64,000 bases of DNA from Mesostigma viride (lineage: Eukaryota; Streptophyta; Mesostigmatophyceae; Mesostigmatales; Mesostigmataceae), in NCBI GenBank assembly GCA_009746045.1, contig RPFO01001074.1, positions 78,501 through 142,500 on the forward strand, given 5' to 3'. Position numbers and translations under genes: made by a program. How positions within the stretch are numbered: position 1 is the stretch's first letter; every line of letters starts with the position of its first letter. Under the pieces are notes generated by a model. That model had not been told where the DNA came from. It searched no databases and saw only the letters and a program-made list of their open reading frames with translations. Positions 20,733 through 32,700 of this stretch are shown in pieces.

Positions 20733-23700
20733 GTACGGCCTGCTCTGCTAAGATATTACCCAGTGAGGGTGTCAGTAAGGATCAAAGTTTTGCGCAACTG
20801 GAAGTGCTGCCTGTAACGTGCCCGAATTTGCCATTATGTCATTGGCCTGCCTTCTTCGTCTGGCGTTGCGATAGAAAACAGGAACCATAGTCATGCTGTA
20901 GCCGCATGGAGGTCGGAGGATAGCAACGATGGGAGAAGCATGTGTCCGTGTGTAGGCAAGCTGGTGTTTGATATCCCATAGATATGACCTTCGTGACATT
21001 ACTGGTTTGCTGTCCTTCAATGTGCGGATGGTGCGTTTGTGCAGAGGAGCGATTCCCAGGTCGTCGACGAGGTAATCAAAGGAGTATGCCCTATTTCCTC
21101 CGCGCTCGTGCGCACAAACACGCCACACAGCAGCTGTTTTCGTCTTCACCGTTGATCCTGCCGGTACTCCGCCCATTGTTTAGTAGCAGGGTTTTTTGGG
21201 CAGGCACGTGGCAGAGTAGCGTGTGACCCCTGTGACCAAGGCAATGCTGGGACACGTACGCTAGAGCCATGCACGTTCCACTCCAACCACAAGTGCGAGC
21301 ACGGTGGCGTGACCACTGGATGTGGCGTGGCTGCGATGAGATTCTGGCCGTGCTCCTCAGCGTCGTCGCCAAGGATGGTAGGTAGGACAGGGGGACTTGC
21401 ATTCTGTCGGTGACGCTGGTGTGTGCCCATGAGCGCATCCCCAGGTGAGCAAGGCCATGGGTGCACGGGAACACCTTGCCTGTGAACAGAGCAGTCAGCA
21501 GGCGCGGACACTGGCAGCATGTGCGGACACTGGCATCAGGCGTGGACACTGTTTACTCCATCGGGTCGCTCATCTCCTCCCACCACCTCACACCCGCATC
21601 TGGTCGTGCATCTCCTTGGCCCCCTGCCATGGGCTTTCCTTGTTTTTGCGGCCCTGCTGATTCCCGCGCCAGCCGCTCTATGCGCATTACCTGCTCACCA
21701 CCGGCCTGGAGCATCCGTGCCGGGACCTGGTCATGAAGGCCCAGGTGTGTCCTAGCAAATGTCCTGGTACAAGGGTGCAAGCTTGTTTTATCCCGTTGTC
21801 GCCTGCCTCTCTTCGTGGAGTGTACATGTCTGCGTTGTGATTTCTTGGCATGGCAACAGCTACGCGGTGCGCTATCGATGGGCTGAAAACGGTTGACTTT
21901 CTGGCAGCCGCTAGCTGTGTGAGAGGGTGTTGCAGCATGCTGCGAGCTAGCAGTAAGAGTTGTGCTGGCTAGCAGCTGCGAAGCCAGTATCTCAGCTTTG
22001 ACGCAGTAGTTTGGTAGCTGGTGGTGGATGAACCCCCGCTCCCCGGTGCTCTCTTCCCGGGGCATGGGCGCGCCTGACGTCCGGTCCTCCCGCGGCATGC
22101 CACCCCTGTGACGTCCTGTCCTCCCGCGGCATGCCACCCCTGGCTCTGGCCGTGCGCTCCTTGTGCCGCACCCCCACTCTGCACAGAGCGTGGATGCAGA
22201 CGCGGTGATCAACTCGCTGCTCTCCGCTGGCACTAGCCCTATCAAATTTATCAAGGTGTGCCTGCATGCTTGCGCACGGGAATGGACTCTTTGCATGCAG
22301 CTCTCGTAGGCTAGGTGGGATTGGATGCGAACGGGGCGCCGGTCCCGCGTGTGTGCGGTGATGTGGGTAGGTGGGATTGGATGCGAACGGGGCGCCGGTC
22401 CCGCGTGTGTGCGGTGATGTGGGTAGGTGGGATGGGATGCGAACGGGGCGCCGGTCCCGCGTGTGTGCGGTGATGTGGGTAGGTGGGATTGGATGCGAAC
22501 GGGGCGCCGGTCCCGCGTGTGTGCGGTGATGTGGGTAGGTGGGATGGGATGCGAACGGGGCGCCGGTCCCGCGTGTGTGCGGTGATGTGGGTAGGTGGGA
22601 TTGGATGCGAACGGGGCGCCGGTCCCGCGTGTGTGCGGTGATGTGGGTAGGTGGGATGGGATGCGAACGGGGCGCCGGTCCCGCGTGTGTGCGGTGATGT
22701 GGGTAGGTGGGATTGGATGCGAACGGGGCGCCGGTCCCGCGTGTGTGCGGTGATGTGGGTAGGTGGGATGGGATGCGAACGGGGCGCCGGTCCCGCGTGT
22801 GTGCGGTGATGTGGGTAGGTGGGATTGGATGCGAACGGGGCGCCGGTCCCGCGTGTGTGCGGTGATGTGGGTAGGTGGGATGGGATGCGAACGGGGCGCC
22901 GGTCCCGCGTGTGTGCGGTGATGTGGCTAGGTGGGATTGGATGCGAACGGGGCGCCGGTCCCGCGTGTGTGCGGTGATGTGGGTAGGTGGGATTGGATGC
23001 GAACGGGGCGCCGGTCCCGCGTGTGTGCGGTGATGTGGGTAGGTGGGATGGGATGCGAACGGGGCGCCGGTCCCGCGTGTGTGCGGTGATGTGGGTAGGT
23101 GGGATTGGATGCGAACGGGGCGCCGGTCCCGCGTGTGTGCGGTGATGTGGGTAGGTGGGATTGGATGCGAACGGGGCGCCGGTCCCGCGTGTGTGCGGTG
23201 ATGTGGGTAGGTGGGATTGGATGCGAACGGGGCGCCGGTCCCGCGTGTGTGCGGTGATGTGGGTAGGTGGGATTGGATGCGAACGGGGCGCCGGTCCTGC
23301 GTGTGTGCGGTGATGTGGGTAGGTGGGATGGGATGCGAACGGGGCGCCGGTCCCGCGTGTGTGCGGTGATGTGGGTAGGTGGGATGGGATGCGAACGGGG
23401 CGCCGGTCCCGCGTGTGTGCGGTGATGTGGGTAGGTGGGATTGGATGCGAACGGGGCGCCGGTCCCGCGTGTGTGCGGTGATGTGGGTAGGTGGGATTGG
23501 ATGCGAACGGGGCGCCGGTCCCGCGTGTGTGCGGTGATGTGGGTAGGTGGGATGGGATGCGAACGGGGCGCCGGTCCCGCGTGTGTGCGGTGATGTGGGT
23601 AGGTGGGATTGGATGCGAACGGGGCGCCGGTCCCGCGTGTGTGCGGTGATGTGGGTAGGTGGGATTGGATGCGAACGGGGCGCCGGTCCCGCGTGTGTGC

Positions 23701-26700
23701 GGTGATGTGGGTAGGTGGGATTGGATGCGAACGGGGCGCCGGTCCCGCGTGTGTGCGGTGATGTGGGTAGGTGGGATTGGATGCGAACGGGGCGCCGGTC
23801 CCGCGTGTGTGCGGTGATGTGGGTAGGTGGGATTGGATGCGAACGGGGCGCCGGTCCCGCGTGTGTGCGGTGATGTGGGTAGGTGGGATTGGATGCGAAC
23901 GGGGCGCCGGTCCCGCGTGTGTGCGGTGATGTGGGTAGGTGGGATGGGATGCGAACGGGGCGCCGGTCCCGCGTGTGTGCGGTGATGTGGGTAGGTGGGA
24001 TTGGATGCGAACGGGGCGCCGGTCCCGCGTGTGTGCGGTGATGTGGGTAGGTGGGATTGGATGCGAACGGGGCGCCGGTCCCGCGTGTGTGCGGTGATGT
24101 GGGTAGGTGGGATGGGATGCGAACGGGGCGCCGGTCCCGCGTGTGTGCGGTGATGTGGGTAGGTGGGATGGGATGCGAACGGGGCGCCGGTCCCGCGTGT
24201 GTGCGGTGATGTGGGTAGGTGGGATTGGATGCGAACGGGGCGCCGGTCCCGCGTGTGTGCGGTGATGTGGGTAGGTGGGATTGGATGCGAACGGGGCGCC
24301 GGTCCCGCGTGTGTGCGGTGATGTGGGTAGGTGGGATGGGATGCGAACGGGGCGCCGGTCCCGCGTGTGTGCGGTGATGTGGGTAGGTGGGATGGGATGC
24401 GAACGGGGCGCCGGTCCCGCGTGTGTGCGGTGATGTGGGTAGGTGGGATGGGATGCGAACGGGGCGCCGGTCCCGCGTGTGTGCGGTGATGTGGGTAGGT
24501 GGGATTGGATGCGAACGGGGCGCCGGTCCCGCGTGTGTGCGGTGATGTGGGTAGGTGGGATGGGATGCGAACGGGGCGCCGGTCCCGCGTGTGTGCGGTG
24601 ATGTGGGTAGGTGGGATTGGATGCGAACGGGGCGCCGGTCCCGCGTGTGTGCGGTGATGTGGGTAGGTGGGATTGGATGCGAACGGGGCGCCGGTCCCGC
24701 GTGTGTGCGGTGATGTGGGTAGGTGGGATTGGATGCGAACGGGGCGCCGGTCCCGCGTGTGTGCGGTGATGTGGGTAGGTGGGATTGGATGCGAACGGGG
24801 CGCCGGTCCCGCGTGTGTGCGGTGATGTGGGTAGGTGGGATTGGATGCGAACGGGGCGCCGGTCCCGCGTGTGTGCGGTGATGTGGGTAGGTGGGATTGG
24901 ATGCGAACGGGGCGCCGGTCCCGCGTGTGTGCGGTGATGTGGGTAGGTGGGATTGGATGCGAACGGGGCGCCGGTCCCGCGTGTGTGCGGTGATGTGGGT
25001 AGGTGGGATTGGATGCGAACGGGGCGCCGGTCCCGCGTGTGTGCGGTGATGTGGGTAGGTGGGATTGGATGCGAACGGGGCGCCGGTCCCGCGTGTGTGC
25101 GGTGATGTGGGTAGGTGGGATTGGATGCGAACGGGGCGCCGGTCCCGCGTGTGTGCGGTGATGTGGGTAGGTGGGATGGGATGCGAACGGGGCGCCGGTC
25201 CCGCGTGTGTGCGGTGATGTGGGTAGGTGGGATTGGATGCGAACGGGGCGCCGGTCCCGCGTGTGTGCGGTGATGTGGGTAGGTGGGATTGGATGCGAAC
25301 GGGGCGCCGGTCCCGCGTGTGTGCGGTGATGTGGGTAGGTGGGATTGGATGCGAACGGGGCGCCGGTCCCGCGTGTGTGCGGTGATGTGGGTAGGTGGGA
25401 TTGGATGCGAACGGGGCGCCGGTCCCGCGTGTGTGCGGTGATGTGGGTAGGTGGGATTGGATGCGAACGGGGCGCCGGTCCCGCGTGTGTGCGGTGATGT
25501 GGGTAGGTGGGATTGGATGCGAACGGGGCGCCGGTCCCGCGTGTGTGCGGTGATGTGGGTAGGTGGGATTGGATGCGAACGGGGCGCCGGTCCCGCGTGT
25601 GTGCGGTGATGTGGGTAGGTGGGATTGGATGCGAACGGGGCGCCGGTCCCGCGTGTGTGCGGTGATGTGGGTAGGTGGGATTGGATGCGAACGGGGCGCC
25701 GGTCCCGCGTGTGTGCGGTGATGTGGGTAGGTGGGATTGGATGCGAACGGGGCGCCGGTCCCGCGTGTGTGCGGTGATGTGGGTAGGTGGGATTGGATGC
25801 GAACGGGGCGCCGGTCCCGCGTGTGTGCGGTGATGTGGGTAGGTGGGATTGGATGCGAACGGGGCGCCGGTCCCGCGTGTGTGCGGTGATGTGGGTAGGT
25901 GGGATTGGATGCGAACGGGGCGCCGGTCCCGCGTGTGTGCGGTGATGTGGGTAGGTGGGATTGGATGCGAACGGGGCGCCGGTCCCGCGTGTGTGCGGTG
26001 ATGTGGGTAGGTGGGATTGGATGCGAACGGGGCGCCGGTCCCGCGTGTGTGCGGTGATGTGGGTAGGTGGGATTGGATGCGAACGGGGCGCCGGTCCCGC
26101 GTGTGTGCGGTGATGTGGGTAGGTGGGATTGGATGCGAACGGGGCGCCGGTCCCGCGTGTGTGCGGTGATGTGGGTAGGTGGGATTGGATGCGAACGGGG
26201 CGCCGGTCCCGCGTGTGTGCGGTGATGTGGGTAGGTGGGATTGGATGCGAACGGGGCGCCGGTCCCGCGTGTGTGCGGTGATGTGGGTAGGTGGGATTGG
26301 ATGCGAACGGGGCGCCGGTCCCGCGTGTGTGCGGTGATGTGGGTAGGTGGGATTGGATGCGAACGGGGCGCCGGTCCCGCGTGTGTGCGGTGATGTGGGT
26401 AGGTGGGATTGGATGCGAACGGGGCGCCGGTCCCGCGTGTGTGCGGTGATGTGGGTAGGTGGGATTGGATGCGAACGGGGCGCCGGTCCCGCGTGTGTGC
26501 GGTGATGTGGGTAGGTGGGATTGGATGCGAACGGGGCGCCGGTCCCGCGTGTGTGCGGTGATGTGGGTAGGTGGGATTGGATGCGAACGGGGCGCCGGTC
26601 CCGCGTGTGTGCGGTGATGTGGGTAGGTGGGATTGGATGCGAACGGGGCGCCGGTCCCGCGTGTGTGCGGTGATGTGGGTAGGTGGGATTGGATGCGAAC

Positions 26701-29700
26701 GGGGCGCCGGTCCCGCGTGTGTGCGGTGATGTGGGTAGGTGGGATTGGATGCGAACGGGGCGCCGGTCCCGCGTGTGTGCGGTGATGTGGGTAGGTGGGA
26801 TTGGATGCGAACGGGGCGCCGGTCCCGCGTGTGTGCGGTGATGTGGGTAGGTGGGATTGGATGCGAACGGGGCGCCGGTCCCGCGTGTGTGCGGTGATGT
26901 GGGTAGGTGGGATTGGATGCGAACGGGGCGCCGGTCCCGCGTGTGTGCGGTGATGTGGGTAGGTGGGATTGGATGCGAACGGGGCGCCGGTCCCGCGTGT
27001 GTGCGGTGATGTGGGTAGGTGGGATTGGATGCGAACGGGGCGCCGGTCCCGCGTGTGTGCGGTGATGTGGGTAGGTGGGATTGGATGCGAACGGGGCGCC
27101 GGTCCCGCGTGTGTGCGGTGATGTGGGTAGGTGGGATTGGATGCGAACGGGGCGCCGGTCCCGCGTGTGTGCGGTGATGTGGGTAGGTGGGATTGGATGC
27201 GAACGGGGCGCCGGTCCCGCGTGTGTGCGGTGATGTGGGTAGGTGGGATTGGATGCGAACGGGGCGCCGGTCCCGCGTGTGTGCGGTGATGTGGGTAGGT
27301 GGGATTGGATGCGAACGGGGCGCCGGTCCCGCGTGTGTGCGGTGATGTGGGTAGGTGGGATTGGATGCGAACGGGGCGCCGGTCCCGCGTGTGTGCGGTG
27401 ATGTGGGTAGGTGGGATTGGATGCGAACGGGGCGCCGGTCCCGCGTGTGTGCGGTGATGTGGGTAGGTGGGATTGGATGCGAACGGGGCGCCGGTCCCGC
27501 GTGTGTGCGGTGATGTGGGTAGGTGGGATTGGATGCGAACGGGGCGCCGGTCCCGCGTGTGTGCGGTGATGTGGGTAGGTGGGATTGGATGCGAACGGGG
27601 CGCCGGTCCCGCGTGTGTGCGGTGATGTGGGTAGGTGGGATTGGATGCGAACGGGGCGCCGGTCCCGCGTGTGTGCGGTGATGTGGGTAGGTGGGATTGG
27701 ATGCGAACGGGGCGCCGGTCCCGCGTGTGTGCGGTGATGTGGGTAGGTGGGATTGGATGCGAACGGGGCGCCGGTCCCGCGTGTGTGCGGTGATGTGGGT
27801 AGGTGGGATTGGATGCGAACGGGGCGCCGGTCCCGCGTGTGTGCGGTGATGTGGGTAGGTGGGATTGGATGCGAACGGGGCGCCGGTCCCGCGTGTGTGC
27901 GGTGATGTGGGTAGGTGGGATTGGATGCGAACGGGGCGCCGGTCCCGCGTGTGTGCGGTGATGTGGGTAGGTGGGATTGGATGCGAACGGGGCGCCGGTC
28001 CCGCGTGTGTGCGGTGATGTGGGTAGGTGGGATTGGATGCGAACGGGGCGCCGGTCCCGCGTGTGTGCGGTGATGTGGGTAGGTGGGATTGGATGCGAAC
28101 GGGGCGCCGGTCCCGCGTGTGTGCGGTGATGTGGGTAGGTGGGATTGGATGCGAACGGGGCGCCGGTCCCGCGTGTGTGCGGTGATGTGGGTAGGTGGGA
28201 TTGGATGCGAACGGGGCGCCGGTCCCGCGTGTGTGCGGTGATGTGGGTAGGTGGGATTGGATGCGAACGGGGCGCCGGTCCCGCGTGTGTGCGGTGATGT
28301 GGGTAGGTGGGATTGGATGCGAACGGGGCGCCGGTCCCGCGTGTGTGCGGTGATGTGGGTAGGTGGGATTGGATGCGAACGGGGCGCCGGTCCCGCGTGT
28401 GTGCGGTGATGTGGGTAGGTGGGATTGGATGCGAACGGGGCGCCGGTCCCGCGTGTGTGCGGTGATGTGGGTAGGTGGGATTGGATGCGAACGGGGCGCC
28501 GGTCCCGCGTGTGTGCGGTGATGTGGGTAGGTGGGATTGGATGCGAACGGGGCGCCGGTCCCGCGTGTGTGCGGTGATGTGGGTAGGTGGGATTGGATGC
28601 GAACGGGGCGCCGGTCCCGCGTGTGTGCGGTGATGTGGGTAGGTGGGATTGGATGCGAACGGGGCGCCGGTCCCGCGTGTGTGCGGTGATGTGGGTAGGT
28701 GGGATTGGATGCGAACGGGGCGCCGGTCCCGCGTGTGTGCGGTGATGTGGGTAGGTGGGATTGGATGCGAACGGGGCGCCGGTCCCGCGTGTGTGCGGTG
28801 ATGTGGGTAGGTGGGATTGGATGCGAACGGGGCGCCGGTCCCGCGTGTGTGCGGTGATGTGGGTAGGTGGGATTGGATGCGAACGGGGCGCCGGTCCCGC
28901 GTGTGTGCGGTGATGTGGGTAGGTGGGATTGGATGCGAACGGGGCGCCGGTCCCGCGTGTGTGCGGTGATGTGGGTAGGTGGGATTGGATGCGAACGGGG
29001 CGCCGGTCCCGCGTGTGTGCGGTGATGTGGGTAGGTGGGATTGGATGCGAACGGGGCGCCGGTCCCGCGTGTGTGCGGTGATGTGGGTAGGTGGGATTGG
29101 ATGCGAACGGGGCGCCGGTCCCGCGTGTGTGCGGTGATGTGGGTAGGTGGGATTGGATGCGAACGGGGCGCCGGTCCCGCGTGTGTGCGGTGATGTGGGT
29201 AGGTGGGATTGGATGCGAACGGGGCGCCGGTCCCGCGTGTGTGCGGTGATGTGGGTAGGTGGGATTGGATGCGAACGGGGCGCCGGTCCCGCGTGTGTGC
29301 GGTGATGTGGGTAGGTGGGATTGGATGCGAACGGGGCGCCGGTCCCGCGTGTGTGCGGTGATGTGGGTAGGTGGGATTGGATGCGAACGGGGCGCCGGTC
29401 CCGCGTGTGTGCGGTGATGTGGGTAGGTGGGATTGGATGCGAACGGGGCGCCGGTCCCGCGTGTGTGCGGTGATGTGGGTAGGTGGGATTGGATGCGAAC
29501 GGGGCGCCGGTCCCGCGTGTGTGCGGTGATGTGGGTAGGTGGGATTGGATGCGAACGGGGCGCCGGTCCCGCGTGTGTGCGGTGATGTGGGTAGGTGGGA
29601 TTGGATGCGAACGGGGCGCCGGTCCCGCGTGTGTGCGGTGATGTGGGTAGGTGGGATTGGATGCGAACGGGGCGCCGGTCCCGCGTGTGTGCGGTGATGT

Positions 29701-32700
29701 GGGTAGGTGGGATTGGATGCGAACGGGGCGCCGGTCCCGCGTGTGTGCGGTGATGTGGGTAGGTGGGATTGGATGCGAACGGGGCGCCGGTCCCGCGTGT
29801 GTGCGGTGATGTGGGTAGGTGGGATTGGATGCGAACGGGGCGCCGGTCCCGCGTGTGTGCGGTGATGTGGGTAGGTGGGATTGGATGCGAACGGGGCGCC
29901 GGTCCCGCGTGTGTGCGGTGATGTGGGTAGGTGGGATTGGATGCGAACGGGGCGCCGGTCCCGCGTGTGTGCGGTGATGTGGGTAGGTGGGATTGGATGC
30001 GAACGGGGCGCCGGTCCCGCGTGTGTGCGGTGATGTGGGTAGGTGGGATTGGATGCGAACGGGGCGCCGGTCCCGCGTGTGTGCGGTGATGTGGGTAGGT
30101 GGGATTGGATGCGAACGGGGCGCCGGTCCCGCGTGTGTGCGGTGATGTGGGTAGGTGGGATTGGATGCGAACGGGGCGCCGGTCCCGCGTGTGTGCGGTG
30201 ATGTGGGTAGGTGGGATTGGATGCGAACGGGGCGCCGGTCCCGCGTGTGTGCGGTGATGTGGGTAGGTGGGATTGGATGCGAACGGGGCGCCGGTCCCGC
30301 GTGTGTGCGGTGATGTGGGTAGGTGGGATTGGATGCGAACGGGGCGCCGGTCCCGCGTGTGTGCGGTGATGTGGGTAGGTGGGATTGGATGCGAACGGGG
30401 CGCCGGTCCCGCGTGTGTGCGGTGATGTGGGTAGGTGGGATTGGATGCGAACGGGGCGCCGGTCCCGCGTGTGTGCGGTGATGTGGGTAGGTGGGATTGG
30501 ATGCGAACGGGGCGCCGGTCCCGCGTGTGTGCGGTGATGTGGGTAGGTGGGATTGGATGCGAACGGGGCGCCGGTCCCGCGTGTGTGCGGTGATGTGGGT
30601 AGGTGGGATTGGATGCGAACGGGGCGCCGGTCCCGCGTGTGTGCGGTGATGTGGGTAGGTGGGATTGGATGCGAACGGGGCGCCGGTCCCGCGTGTGTGC
30701 GGTGATGTGGGTAGGTGGGATTGGATGCGAACGGGGCGCCGGTCCCGCGTGTGTGCGGTGATGTGGGTAGGTGGGATTGGATGCGAACGGGGCGCCGGTC
30801 CCGCGTGTGTGCGGTGATGTGGGTAGGTGGGATTGGATGCGAACGGGGCGCCGGTCCCGCGTGTGTGCGGTGATGTGGGTAGGTGGGATTGGATGCGAAC
30901 GGGGCGCCGGTCCCGCGTGTGTGCGGTGATGTGGGTAGGTGGGATTGGATGCGAACGGGGCGCCGGTCCCGCGTGTGTGCGGTGATGTGGGTAGGTGGGA
31001 TTGGATGCGAACGGGGCGCCGGTCCCGCGTGTGTGCGGTGATGTGGGTAGGTGGGATTGGATGCGAACGGGGCGCCGGTCCCGCGTGTGTGCGGTGATGT
31101 GGGTAGGTGGGATTGGATGCGAACGGGGCGCCGGTCCCGCGTGTGTGCGGTGATGTGGGTAGGTGGGATTGGATGCGAACGGGGCGCCGGTCCCGCGTGT
31201 GTGCGGTGATGTGGGTAGGTGGGATTGGATGCGAACGGGGCGCCGGTCCCGCGTGTGTGCGGTGATGTGGGTAGGTGGGATTGGATGCGAACGGGGCGCC
31301 GGTCCCGCGTGTGTGCGGTGATGTGGGTAGGTGGGATTGGATGCGAACGGGGCGCCGGTCCCGCGTGTGTGCGGTGATGTGGGTAGGTGGGATTGGATGC
31401 GAACGGGGCGCCGGTCCCGCGTGTGTGCGGTGATGTGGGTAGGTGGGATTGGATGCGAACGGGGCGCCGGTCCCGCGTGTGTGCGGTGATGTGGGTAGGT
31501 GGGATTGGATGCGAACGGGGCGCCGGTCCCGCGTGTGTGCGGTGATGTGGGTAGGTGGGATTGGATGCGAACGGGGCGCCGGTCCCGCGTGTGTGCGGTG
31601 ATGTGGGTAGGTGGGATTGGATGCGAACGGGGCGCCGGTCCCGCGTGTGTGCGGTGATGTGGGTAGGTGGGATTGGATGCGAACGGGGCGCCGGTCCCGC
31701 GTGTGTGCGGTGATGTGGGTAGGTGGGATTGGATGCGAACGGGGCGCCGGTCCCGCGTGTGTGCGGTGATGTGGGTAGGTGGGATTGGATGCGAACGGGG
31801 CGCCGGTCCCGCGTGTGTGCGGTGATGTGGGTAGGTGGGATTGGATGCGAACGGGGCGCCGGTCCCGCGTGTGTGCGGTGATGTGGGTAGGTGGGATTGG
31901 ATGCGAACGGGGCGCCGGTCCCGCGTGTGTGCGGTGATGTGGGTAGGTGGGATTGGATGCGAACGGGGCGCCGGTCCCGCGTGTGTGCGGTGATGTGGGT
32001 AGGTGGGATTGGATGCGAACGGGGCGCCGGTCCCGCGTGTGTGCGGTGATGTGGGTAGGTGGGATTGGATGCGAACGGGGCGCCGGTCCCGCGTGTGTGC
32101 GGTGATGTGGGTAGGTGGGATTGGATGCGAACGGGGCGCCGGTCCCGCGTGTGTGCGGTGATGTGGGTAGGTGGGATTGGATGCGAACGGGGCGCCGGTC
32201 CCGCGTGTGTGCGGTGATGTGGGTAGGTGGGATTGGATGCGAACGGGGCGCCGGTCCCGCGTGTGTGCGGTGATGTGGGTAGGTGGGATTGGATGCGAAC
32301 GGGGCGCCGGTCCCGCGTGTGTGCGGTGATGTGGGTAGGTGGGATTGGATGCGAACGGGGCGCCGGTCCCGCGTGTGTGCGGTGATGTGGGTAGGTGGGA
32401 TTGGATGCGAACGGGGCGCCGGTCCCGCGTGTGTGCGGTGATGTGGGTAGGTGGGATTGGATGCGAACGGGGCGCCGGTCCCGCGTGTGTGCGGTGATGT
32501 GGGTAGGTGGGATTGGATGCGAACGGGGCGCCGGTCCCGCGTGTGTGCGGTGATGTGGGTAGGTGGGATTGGATGCGAACGGGGCGCCGGTCCCGCGTGT
32601 GTGCGGTGATGTGGGTAGGTGGGATTGGATGCGAACGGGGCGCCGGTCCCGCGTGTGTGCGGTGATGTGGGTAGGTGGGATTGGATGCGAACGGGGCGCC

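Noticed and set aside
20772-21176. 134-codon minus-strand ORF
   Set aside because: It overlaps exons 1-2 and intron 1 of the plus-strand gene and shows no recognisable domain.
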